From positions 1 through 37,866 of the forward strand of contig JAJDNS010000012.1 in NCBI GenBank assembly GCA_022340585.1: DNA of 37,866 bases. Direction: 5' to 3'. The translations under genes were made by a program, and so were the position numbers. Positions 31,400-37,866 of this stretch are shown here, piece by piece. The notes under the pieces were generated by a model. The model saw only the letters and a program-made list of their open reading frames with translations, was not told the origin of the DNA and searched no databases. The DNA is from Acidobacteriota bacterium (GTDB taxonomy: Bacteria; Acidobacteriota; Vicinamibacteria; Fen-336). Position 1 is the first letter of the stretch, and each line of letters opens with the position of its first letter.

Positions 31400-31888
31400 C
31401 TAGCGCTTGTAGCCGAACTTCTGGAGAAGCTCCTGCCGGTGGGCAACGTCGGCATCGCCCTCGACGCCGAGGGGCGAAAGCCCGTCGATCACGCCGAGGA
31501 TTCCGCGGCCCTGCTCGGTCTCGGCCACCACGACCTGGAGGGGGTTGGCGGTAGCGCAGTAGATCCGGCAGACCTCGGGGCAGGCCTTGACCGCATTCAG
31601 CACGTTGATGGGGAAGGCATTGTTCAGGAAGATCACGAAGGTGTGGCCGGCGCCGATGGCCTGGGCCGCCTCTGTCGCCCTCTTCTTCATTCCGTCGTGG
31701 GTCCCCTCGACGCGCACCAGCCGCTCCTGGGAGGCTTCGCAGAAGGCGAGGCCGAACTCGACCCCGGGCACCGAGGCCACCACCGCCTCGTAGAGATCCT
31801 CGACGGTCTTGATGAAGTGCGAGTGGCCGAGGATCAGGTTGGCTTCGTCCGGATTCTCGACCGTGACCAGCTTCAGCTCGAGGCTCAT
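31400..31888 (-). CDS. Adenosine-specific kinase (DUF355/PF04008 family)
   Basis: This 162-residue protein matches the family named for the Pyrobaculum adenosine-specific kinase structure. Evidence is the opening LKLVTVENPDEANLILGHSHFIKTVEDLYEA, the central GTHDGMKKRATEAAQAIGAG, HTFVIFLNNAFPINVLNAVK, and CATANPLQVVVAET. Family members bind adenosine or AMP and occur in archaea and many bacteria. The reaction in this organism is not proven. It heads a three-gene minus-strand unit and diverges from the HNH gene across about 290 bases with no feature I can name. Confidence 0.92.
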   Translation of the reverse strand: MSLELKLVTVENPDEANLILGHSHFIKTVEDLYEAVVASVPGVEFGLAFCEASQERLVRVEGTHDGMKKRATEAAQAIGAGHTFVIFLNNAFPINVLNAVKACPEVCRIYCATANPLQVVVAETEQGRGILGVIDGLSPLGVEGDADVAHRQELLQKFGYKR

Positions 31889-32180
31889 GTCGTTCCTCCT
31901 GGGGACAGCCGGCGGGTTGAGGGCGAGCCGGCCGGACCGCTCAAGGCCGATGGCAGAGGGCTTCCATCTTAAGCCCTCCCAGGTCCCGCGGCGCCACGAA
32001 TCGGCGGGGCGGATTGAGAGGGGCCGCCCCCCCCGTAACGTCTTCTTCCGTTAAGAACCGGAACTCCTGTGGCACCCGGCGAACGTACACTGTCCTCGGG
32101 TCGCACGTCGCCCGGATGCCGCAACACTGCCGCATCCCCTGCCGGCCGGTCTCGCGGGCCTCTCTCTCCCAGGGAGCGCC

Positions 32181-32774
32181 ATGCAGAGCTTGAGGAACGT
32201 CCGTGATGAAGATCTTCTCCGCCGGCTGTCCGACCTCGTGAAGCAGTCCCGAGGCGTCGAGGCCGACGTCGTGGCCCACATCGGCGAGGTGGAGTTGAGA
32301 CGCCTCTACGCCCAGGAAGCCTGCTCGTCCATGTTCGAGTACTGCCGCCGGGTCCTCGGCCTCCGGGAGAACGAGGCCTATCTGCGCATCACCGTGGCCC
32401 GGGCGGCCCGCCAGCTCCCGGACCTTCTGCCCATGCTCTGCGACGGACGCCTCCACCTGAGCGGGATCGCCCGCCTGGCCCCGCACCTGACCCGCCAGAA
32501 CGCGGACGAGGTCCTGAAGCGGACGTCGGGGATGTCCCACCGCTGCGCGAAGCGGCACGACCTCGAGTTCCACCACAAGAAGCCCTTCGCCCGCGGGGGC
32601 GATCACGGCCTCTCCAACGTGACCCTCACGTGCCGGACCCACAATACCCTCATGGCCGAGGTGGACTACGGTCGGGACGTCGTTACCCGCTTTCGCGCCT
32701 CCGCCGGTCGTTCCCCCGTGCCCGTGGACGAGTACGGCGACCGAATCGTCGTCAACAGCAAGGGCCACTTCTGA
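32181..32774 (+). CDS. HNH-endonuclease-like protein with apparent internal deletion
   Basis: This 197-residue ORF has an N-terminal helical region (LLRRLSDLVKQSRGVEADVV, LGLRENEAYLRITVARAARQ, LSGIARLAPHLTRQNADEVL) and an HNH end (CAKRHDLEFHHKKPFARGGD, NVTLTCRTHNTLMAEVDYG). In the acidobacterial-type HNH proteins I know, the two parts are separated by roughly 100 or more residues that include the first zinc-binding Cys pair. Here they join directly near 32530-32550 (VLKRTSGMSHRCAKRH). The HNH histidines remain but the first Cys knuckle is incomplete, so nuclease activity is doubtful. It may be a domesticated or decaying gene. The deletion is inferred from memory of the family. Confidence 0.78.
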   Translation: MQSLRNVRDEDLLRRLSDLVKQSRGVEADVVAHIGEVELRRLYAQEACSSMFEYCRRVLGLRENEAYLRITVARAARQLPDLLPMLCDGRLHLSGIARLAPHLTRQNADEVLKRTSGMSHRCAKRHDLEFHHKKPFARGGDHGLSNVTLTCRTHNTLMAEVDYGRDVVTRFRASAGRSPVPVDEYGDRIVVNSKGHF

Positions 32775-32861
32775 TTTGCAGCGGTGGGACATTCTCACGT
32801 GCGCTGACACCCCGAGGGGCCGGTGGACGGGCCGGGGGGGGCGCCGGTAGACTGGAAGCCG

Positions 32862-34022
32862 ATGCCCTTTTCCTGCAGCTTCAAGCAGCAGTACGGCAAG
32901 CAGTTCTGCGTGACCGACTGCCCCGCGAGCCCGCCCTGCGGGATCTTCGAGTACGTCCGGGTGGAGAGACCGGAGGACATCCCCCCGGCGGATCCCCTCG
33001 CCGTCGATGTCGCGATCCTCGACCTGAACCACGGCTGGCCCAACCTGGGGCACGACTCGCTGGTCCACACGGTGATGGACGCAGCGTGCGAGGCGATCGA
33101 GGCACTCGAGGCAGCGGACCTGCGGGTGCGGGTCCTCTCCTACGACGTGCGCCGCAGCGGGATGCTGCCGGAGCCGCCGGGGCCGCGCTTCGCGCTCTAT
33201 CTCGGGACCGGGGGCCCCGGGCACATCGACCCGCGACGCAACGACGGTGTCGCTCCCGAGTCTCAGGGCATCCGTGAGGATCCGGCGTGGGAAGCACCCG
33301 CCTTCCGGCTCTTCGATGCCGTCCAGGCGGATGAGGGTGCGGCCCTCCTCGGCGTGTGCCACACGTTCGGCGTCCTGTGCCGCTGGTCGGGGGCGGCCCA
33401 GCCGGGCCTGCGGGGCCCGGAGAAGGGAAAGTGCACCGGCGTTCTCGAGAACGTCCTCTCCGATTCCGCCCGGGAGCACCCCTGGTTCCGGCACTTCGCG
33501 GCCCGGCTCGGGGAGGAGAAGCGCTTTCGTGTCGTGGAGAACCGCCTCTTCGATCTGGTGCCGCCGTCGACGGGGTTCCCGGCCGGAGTCGACCCCATCG
33601 GCTGGGAGACGCTGAGAGTGGGTGGACCGCGGGGAGACGCGGTGACGATGCTGGAGTTCGCCCGGGACCGGGGCGGCGTCTTCCCCCGCGTCTTCGCCGT
33701 CAACCACCACCCGGAGATCGTGGACCGTTTCCGGCAGGTGATGATCCTCGGTCAGAAGCGGGACCGCGGGGAGGTGAGCGAAGAGTGGTACACGGAGCGC
33801 CTCGAGATCCTCACCGGGTCGCTGCCGGATGAGGACGTGGACCGGGGGTTGCACCTGACCTCGGACTTCACTCTCCTGGGGCCGTTGCGGTTCCACCTCT
33901 TCCGCCAGATCAGGGGCCGCGTGGAATCGCACGGCCGCTGGACGGGGCTCCACGAGGGCCGCGTGCTCCAGGCCGTGGCCGGCGAGTCCGTGGAAGTGGA
34001 GCGGACCGCCGAGGCCTTCTAG
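32862..34022 (+). CDS. Class I glutamine amidotransferase-like protein with N-terminal Cys cluster
   Basis: This 386-residue protein has a GATase class I core. The nucleophile elbow is LLGVCHTFG (C166), and the His and Glu are in NHHPEIVD (H283, E285), so the triad is present. The N-terminus carries four cysteines in 22 residues (C5, C16, C20, C26 in PFSCSFKQ...FCVTDCPASPPCGIF), which could bind a metal or cluster. YLGTGGPGHIDPR resembles the oxyanion region. The ATG at 32862 follows GGAAG; the upstream GTG at 32823 is less likely. The next gene, an ATP-grasp ligase, starts 17 bases later, so this subunit probably delivers ammonia to it. The substrate is unknown. Confidence 0.82.
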   Translation: MPFSCSFKQQYGKQFCVTDCPASPPCGIFEYVRVERPEDIPPADPLAVDVAILDLNHGWPNLGHDSLVHTVMDAACEAIEALEAADLRVRVLSYDVRRSGMLPEPPGPRFALYLGTGGPGHIDPRRNDGVAPESQGIREDPAWEAPAFRLFDAVQADEGAALLGVCHTFGVLCRWSGAAQPGLRGPEKGKCTGVLENVLSDSAREHPWFRHFAARLGEEKRFRVVENRLFDLVPPSTGFPAGVDPIGWETLRVGGPRGDAVTMLEFARDRGGVFPRVFAVNHHPEIVDRFRQVMILGQKRDRGEVSEEWYTERLEILTGSLPDEDVDRGLHLTSDFTLLGPLRFHLFRQIRGRVESHGRWTGLHEGRVLQAVAGESVEVERTAEAF

Positions 34023-34039
34023 CCAGCCCGGGACCGGGA

Positions 34040-35572
34040 ATGATCCCGAAGCCTCCCTTTCTGAAGGACCTCACGCCGGAGCGGGAGATCACCGAGTTCG
34101 AGGCCCTCAAGCCGCGCCTGGCCGAGGTCTGGGATGCGTTGACCATGGCCAACGAGGTGCCACACACCTCGGTGGTGGTGCCGTCCCTGACCCTCGACCA
34201 GAGCGAGCTCACCAAGATCGCCGGGGCCAGCTTCTACGAGGAGCGGCTCCTCTTCCTCCTCATTCGCCTCCGCAACCCGAGGGCGCGGATGGTCTTCGTC
34301 ACCTCCCAGCCCATCCACCCCATCATCCTCGAGTACTACCTGCAGTTCCTGGCCGGGATCCCGGCCAGCCACGCCCGCTCGCGGCTCACGCTGCTGTGCG
34401 CCGACGACGCGTCGCCCCGGTCGCTCACCGAGAAGATCCTCCAGCGTCCGCGCCTCATCGAGAGGATCCGCGCCGGGATCATGGATCCCTCGCGGGCGTA
34501 CCTGACGGTCTTCAACTCCACTCCCCTCGAGCGGAAGCTGGCCGTGCTCCTCGGCATCCCGCTCAACGGATGTGACCCGCGCCTCGCCGGGCTCGGCACG
34601 AAGTCGGGGTCCCGAAAGGCCATGCGCGAAGCGGGGGTGGAGGTCCCCGACGGGCTCGAGGACCTCCGCGACGCCACCGATGCCGGAGAGGCGCTGCAGG
34701 AGCTCCGGGGGAGACGACCGGATCTGCAGCGGGCGGTGCTCAAGCTGAACGACAGCTTCTCGGGCGAGGGGAACGCAATCGTGTCCCTTCCCGTCTCACG
34801 CTCGAAGGGGGCGCTCCGCGACGCCCTGACCCGCCTCGAGTTCTCGGTGCCCACCGAGACCACGGAGGCGTACTTCGAGAAGTACTCCCGGATGGGCGGC
34901 GTGGCCGAGGAGTTCATCGACGCCCCGGAGAAGCACTCGCCGAGCGCCCAGTACCGCATCAGCCCCCGGGGCGACGTCCTGGCGGTGTCCACCCACGACC
35001 AGATCCTCGGGGGACCGAGAGAGCAGGTCTTCCTCGGCTGTCGCTTCCCGGCCCGGGACGACTACCGGGTCCGGATCCAGGAAGCGGGCCGGAAGGTCGG
35101 CCAGGAGCTGGCCCGCCGCGGGGTGGTCAGCCGATACGGGGTCGACTTCCTGGTCCACCGCCGGGATCCTTCCGAAGAGTGGAAGCTCACCGCCCTCGAG
35201 ATCAACCTCCGCATGGGCGGCACCACCCACCCCTACCTCGCGCTCCAGTTCCTCACCGGGGGATCGCTCGACCCCGAGTGCGGGCTCTACCGCTCCCCCA
35301 GCGGGCAGGCCAAGTTCTACAAGGCGACCGACAACCTCTTCTCCGAGCGGTACCGGGGGCTGCTCCCCGAGGACCTCGTCGAGATCCTCACCATGAACAA
35401 GCTTCACTACAGCCACGGCACCGAGTCGGGGGTGCTCTTCCATCTCATCGGCGCGCTCTCGGAGTTCGGCAAGCTGGGGGTGACCGCCATCGCCAACAGC
35501 CACGAGCAGGCCGACGAGCTCTACGCCCACACCCTCGAGGTCCTGGACGCCGAGACAGCCTACGGGCACTGA
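34040..35572 (+). CDS. PGM1-type peptide ligase-like ATP-grasp protein
   Basis: This 510-residue protein resembles PGM1-related peptide ligases with a pre-ATP-grasp domain. N-terminal motifs are HTSVVVPSLTLDQSEL and YEERLLFLLIRLRNPRARMV, the latter followed by VFVTSQPIHP. NGCDPRLAGLGTKSGSRKAM starts the ATP-grasp domain. RAVLKLNDSFSGEGNAIV gives the nucleotide-binding lysine and glycine-rich loop, and LTALEINLRMGGTTHPYLAL holds the metal-binding Glu and Asn. PGM1 joins an amino acid to a peptide in pheganomycin synthesis; here the acceptor may instead be ammonia from the preceding GATase. The gene is convergent with cca across a 200-base gap with no feature recognised. Confidence 0.85.
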   Translation: MIPKPPFLKDLTPEREITEFEALKPRLAEVWDALTMANEVPHTSVVVPSLTLDQSELTKIAGASFYEERLLFLLIRLRNPRARMVFVTSQPIHPIILEYYLQFLAGIPASHARSRLTLLCADDASPRSLTEKILQRPRLIERIRAGIMDPSRAYLTVFNSTPLERKLAVLLGIPLNGCDPRLAGLGTKSGSRKAMREAGVEVPDGLEDLRDATDAGEALQELRGRRPDLQRAVLKLNDSFSGEGNAIVSLPVSRSKGALRDALTRLEFSVPTETTEAYFEKYSRMGGVAEEFIDAPEKHSPSAQYRISPRGDVLAVSTHDQILGGPREQVFLGCRFPARDDYRVRIQEAGRKVGQELARRGVVSRYGVDFLVHRRDPSEEWKLTALEINLRMGGTTHPYLALQFLTGGSLDPECGLYRSPSGQAKFYKATDNLFSERYRGLLPEDLVEILTMNKLHYSHGTESGVLFHLIGALSEFGKLGVTAIANSHEQADELYAHTLEVLDAETAYGH

Positions 35573-35771
35573 GTAAAGCGCCCCGTGGCGGCGGCGGCTC
35601 TGGCGACGGGGTTGCCGCAGGGGGTTCGAGGCGGCGGCGGCCGGGTGGCCGACCGCAGCCGCACCGGCAGAGCACCTGGCCGGGAGCCTCAGCCGGAGCT
35701 ACCGGGATCCCTCGCCCGCCCGGCCGCCGCAGCCTCGACGCCCGAGAGCTCCCAAATGGGCCGTCGGAGCG

Positions 35772-37196
35772 CTATTCGCTCGGGGAGCTGCCGAGAATGC
35801 GCTGCGCTTCGGCTCGGGCTTCCTCCAGCGTCGTCACCTTGCCGTCGAGCTGGAGCTCGTAGACGGCCTTCACGATCCGCCCCACCTCGGGGCCAGGGGC
35901 GACGCCCAGGGCCAGAACGTCCCGTCCCTGGAGGATCCGGTCCGGGGGCCGGACCTCCACCTTCAGCCGCCTCACCCGCTCCCGGAACCAGTCCATGGCC
36001 ACGGGCTCGAAATCTCCCGGGCGGCGCCCCAGGCAGTCGGCCTTCGCCACCCGGTAGAGCAGGTCGGGCTCGACCTTGCGCGCGAGGCGGCGGATGGCCC
36101 CGTCCGACACCTGGTCGCGAGCGTCGTAGAGCAGCCCGGGCTTGAGGTGCTGGGCGACGAGGGCGAACACCTGGGCCCGCACGTCGTAGCCCAGGAGGGT
36201 GTGTACGTTCCAGCGGTCGAGGAGCGCGGTCGTGGGTGGTATCCCCGCCTCCTCGTGCCCTCGTGAGCGGATGTGGCCGTCGTCCTCGTGGGTGGTCGTG
36301 CCGGGCTTCCCGAGATCGTGGCACAGAGCGCCGAGCATCACGCTCAGGGCCCGGGGGCGGTCGTCGGACAGGTCCGCGATGAGGGCCGCGGCCTCGTCGA
36401 CGACCTGCAGGGTGTGGACCCAGACGTCGCCCTCGGGGTGCCACCCCGGGTCCTGGGGAGTCTCCTCGAGGGGAAGGAGCTCGGGGGCAACGGTGGGCAG
36501 CATCCCCCACTCCTTCATGAGCGCGAGACCTCGGGAGGGCCGGCGGGCCTGGAGGAGGAGCTTCTCGATCTCCCCGAAGACCCGCTCCGACGGCAGCTCG
36601 TCGAGGGGCATGGACGCGCACAGATCAGCGGTGGCGGGCTCGACCGAGAGCTCGTAGCGCGCCGCGAGCTGGACCGCGCGCAGCGCGCGAAGCGGGTCCT
36701 CGCCGAAGGTTCTTGCGTCCACCGCTCGCAGGACCCGACCCTCGACGTCCCGCCGCCCGTCCCAGGGGTCGAGGAGCTGGCGGGTCTGGGAGTCCCAGAG
36801 GAGCGCGTTCATGGTGAAGTCGCGACGGCGCGCGGCCTCCTCGATGGACAGGCTCGGGTCTCCCTCCACCGCGATGCCCCGGTGACCGGGCCCCACCTTC
36901 GAGTCCCGGCGGGGGAGGGACACGTCGACGGCGCCGGTCACGCCTTCGACGCCGCTGACCTTGAAGACCCGGAAGGACTGCCCCACCGCGTCCACCTGGC
37001 CGGAGCGGGACAGGGTCCGCTCGAGCTCCTCCACGTTCAGGGAGAAGACCTCGACGTCGTAGTCCTGGCCTTCGACCTGGCGCTCGAAAAGGGCATCGCG
37101 CACCGCCCCTCCCACCACGTAGGGGCGCCCCCCGGCCGCCCGGATCGCTTCGAGCAGGCGCGTGAGCCCGGCGGGAAGATCCATGGAGAGGGACAT
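35772..37196 (-). CDS. cca: CCA tRNA nucleotidyltransferase / poly(A) polymerase family with HD domain
   Basis: This 474-residue class II nucleotidyltransferase adds or repairs the 3' CCA of tRNA. The head has PYVVGGAVRDALFERQVEGQ and the catalytic DYDVEVF, then RRRDFTMNALLWD, the DPWDGRRDVEGRVLRAV motif, and EDPLRALRAVQLAARYEL. A C-terminal HD phosphohydrolase domain is present (HTLQVVDEAAALI, ALCHDLGKPGTTTHEDDGH, RSRGHEEAG), as in E. coli-type bifunctional enzymes. Poly(A) polymerase activity cannot be excluded. It starts ATG at 37196, or at 37184 where a second Met lies. It is divergent from the gntR gene across 71 bases. Confidence 0.92.
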   Translation of the reverse strand: MSLSMDLPAGLTRLLEAIRAAGGRPYVVGGAVRDALFERQVEGQDYDVEVFSLNVEELERTLSRSGQVDAVGQSFRVFKVSGVEGVTGAVDVSLPRRDSKVGPGHRGIAVEGDPSLSIEEAARRRDFTMNALLWDSQTRQLLDPWDGRRDVEGRVLRAVDARTFGEDPLRALRAVQLAARYELSVEPATADLCASMPLDELPSERVFGEIEKLLLQARRPSRGLALMKEWGMLPTVAPELLPLEETPQDPGWHPEGDVWVHTLQVVDEAAALIADLSDDRPRALSVMLGALCHDLGKPGTTTHEDDGHIRSRGHEEAGIPPTTALLDRWNVHTLLGYDVRAQVFALVAQHLKPGLLYDARDQVSDGAIRRLARKVEPDLLYRVAKADCLGRRPGDFEPVAMDWFRERVRRLKVEVRPPDRILQGRDVLALGVAPGPEVGRIVKAVYELQLDGKVTTLEEARAEAQRILGSSPSE

Positions 37197-37203
37197 CGCC
37201 GGC

Positions 37204-37212
37204 AGCGTAGCA
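37204..37212 (-). promoter_or_regulatory. Candidate extended -10 (TGcTACGCT) for cca
   Basis: The minus strand reads TG-C-TACGCT ending 8 bases before the cca ATG, with TTGTCA about 19 bases upstream. If used, transcription would start almost at the ATG. Confidence 0.3.
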
Positions 37213-37227
37213 CGGCGGAATCGGGAC

Positions 37228-37256
37228 TTGACAAAAGTGTACTGGTGTCCTATTAC
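37228..37256 (+). promoter_or_regulatory. Sigma70-type promoter for the gntR-ABC operon
   Basis: TTGACA (37228-37233), a 17-base spacer, and TATTAC (37251-37256) form the clearest promoter in the window. The expected start point near 37262-37263 is only about 5 bases before the ATG at 37268, so the mRNA would be effectively leaderless. Confidence 0.75.
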
Positions 37257-37266
37257 ACTAGTACAC
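37237..37266. promoter_or_regulatory. Inverted-repeat operator, probably for the adjacent GntR regulator
   Basis: GTGTACTGGTGT, spacer CCTATT, ACACTAGTACAC is a 12-6-12 dyad with one mismatch per arm pair. It overlaps the spacer and -10 of the promoter and ends one base before the start codon. This placement fits autorepression by a YtrA-type GntR dimer. Confidence 0.75.
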
Positions 37267-37267
37267 T

Positions 37268-37672
37268 ATGTCGGCCCCGAGGCTCAGCATCGACCCCACC
37301 CTGCCCACCCCGATCTGGAGCCAGATCGAGGACGGGGTCCGGCACCTCGTGGCCGCCGGGACCCTGGGCCGGGGGGAGGCCCTGCCGTCGGTCCGGGACC
37401 TGGCCCGGGAGCTGCGCATCAACCCCAACACCGCCGCCAAGGCCTACCAGCGTCTGGTCGAGGCGGGGGTCGTGGAGACGCGCCGGGGCGAAGGGACGTT
37501 CGTCGCCGAGCGCCCCCCGATGCTGTCGGCCGCGGCGCGGGGGCGGCGACTGCGGGAAGCGGCGGCCCGGTTCGCGGCCGTGGCGGTCACCATGGGCGCC
37601 TCGGCAGAGGAGGCTGCGGCGGCCCTGGAGGCGGCGTGGCCGCCGGTCGGGAAGCGAGGAGGACGGACATGA
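37268..37672 (+). CDS. GntR-family (YtrA subfamily) transcriptional regulator
   Basis: This 134-residue repressor-type protein has a winged helix (residues about 12-80): PTPIWSQIEDGVRHLVAAGT, LPSVRDLARELRINPNTAAK, AYQRLVEAGVVETRRGEGTF. Only a short helical C-terminal dimer segment follows, as in YtrA-type GntR proteins that control ABC transporter operons. Its stop overlaps the start of an ABC ATPase gene (ATGA), the usual YtrA arrangement. A promoter and a dyad operator lie directly upstream. The inducing ligand is unknown; cell-envelope stress is typical of the subfamily. Confidence 0.93.
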   Translation: MSAPRLSIDPTLPTPIWSQIEDGVRHLVAAGTLGRGEALPSVRDLARELRINPNTAAKAYQRLVEAGVVETRRGEGTFVAERPPMLSAAARGRRLREAAARFAAVAVTMGASAEEAAAALEAAWPPVGKRGGRT

Positions 37673-37866
37673 CCGCAGACGTCGAGGCGGCGAAGGGTCC
37701 CGCCCTGGAGACGGACGGGCTCGCCGTCTCGTACGGTCGGACCCGCGTTCTCGACGGCATCACGCTGTCGGTGCCGCGGGGGTCGGTCTTCGCACTGCTG
37801 GGCAGGAACGGCTCCGGGAAGACGTCGCTGATCCGCAGTCTCCTCGGGCAGCGCCCAGTCGCAGCC
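37669..37866 (+). CDS. ABC transporter ATP-binding protein (cut by right edge)
   Basis: The first 66 codons are visible, from an ATG overlapping the gntR stop. They contain the A-loop tyrosine segment LAVSYGRTRVLDGITLSVPR and the Walker A GRNGSGKTS, with the open frame continuing to the window end. Together with the YtrA-type regulator this is probably the ATPase of an exporter whose permease lies beyond the window. Confidence 0.9.
   Translation, partial: MTADVEAAKGPALETDGLAVSYGRTRVLDGITLSVPRGSVFALLGRNGSGKTSLIRSLLGQRPVAA

Noticed and set aside
35590..35700. A possible tRNA because of GGTTCGAGGC
   Set aside because: No cloverleaf arms, anticodon stem or acceptor pairing could be found around it.

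Overview
This is a 37.9 kb, very GC-rich, gene-dense stretch of a bacterial chromosome. No rRNA or tRNA gene was seen, so the source is inferred from gene content. Eukaryote-type Ser/Thr kinases with TolB-like and TPR parts, DUF4019, PPGLAKK-repeat and YbhB-like small proteins, circularly permuted ATP-grasp proteins and an HNH protein of a type I associate with Acidobacteriota suggest an Acidobacteriota-like bacterium. Myxococcota or a related deep lineage is possible. Many starts are GTG or TTG, and long antisense shadow ORFs are everywhere, as expected at this GC content.

Layout. 1-1263 (-): a decayed Ser/Thr kinase gene. 1448-5554 (+): a Tat-exported molybdenum hydroxylase operon (Fe-S, Mo and FAD subunits) plus a small Cys-rich protein. 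7992-5612 (-): a ccdA - TlpA-like lipoprotein - mrp/apbC operon. 8105-10765 (+): an M1-like metallopeptidase protein. 13084-10756 (-): a second Ser/Thr kinase and a secreted coiled-coil protein. 13171-15073 (+): acpS, an MFS transporter and a zinc-ribbon protein. 15508-15083 (-): a DUF4019 protein. 19096-15675 (-): gatE-gatD, the tRNA-dependent amidotransferase type regarded as archaeal. 21367-19178 (-): a diguanylate cyclase. 21428-22795 (+): a circularly permuted ATP-grasp protein. 23301-22879 (-): a cytochrome c.

23543-30426 (+): a tightly packed run of APC permease, CBS-pair protein, tryptophanase, AMP-forming acyl-CoA synthetase and a tandem SagB/nitroreductase flavoprotein. This looks like one aromatic amino acid uptake and catabolism unit of unknown end product. 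31888-30445 (-): adenosine-specific kinase, YbhB/PEBP protein and a PPGLAKK-repeat protein. 32181-32774 (+): an HNH protein that appears internally deleted. 32862-35572 (+): a class I glutamine-amidotransferase-like protein paired with a PGM1-type ATP-grasp ligase. 37196-35772 (-): cca with an HD domain. 37268 to the right edge (+): a YtrA-type GntR regulator with a clear promoter and operator, overlapping an ABC ATPase gene cut by the window end.

The main unexplained structure is a 65-bp two-hairpin repeat present four times (15590, 22801, 23393, 29653) with no indels in its core. Two copies bracket the cytochrome c gene. One lies in frame inside a coding sequence, at the junction of the two flavoprotein domains. 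No intergenic gap exceeds 300 bases. The largest, 31889-32180, holds nothing I can identify.
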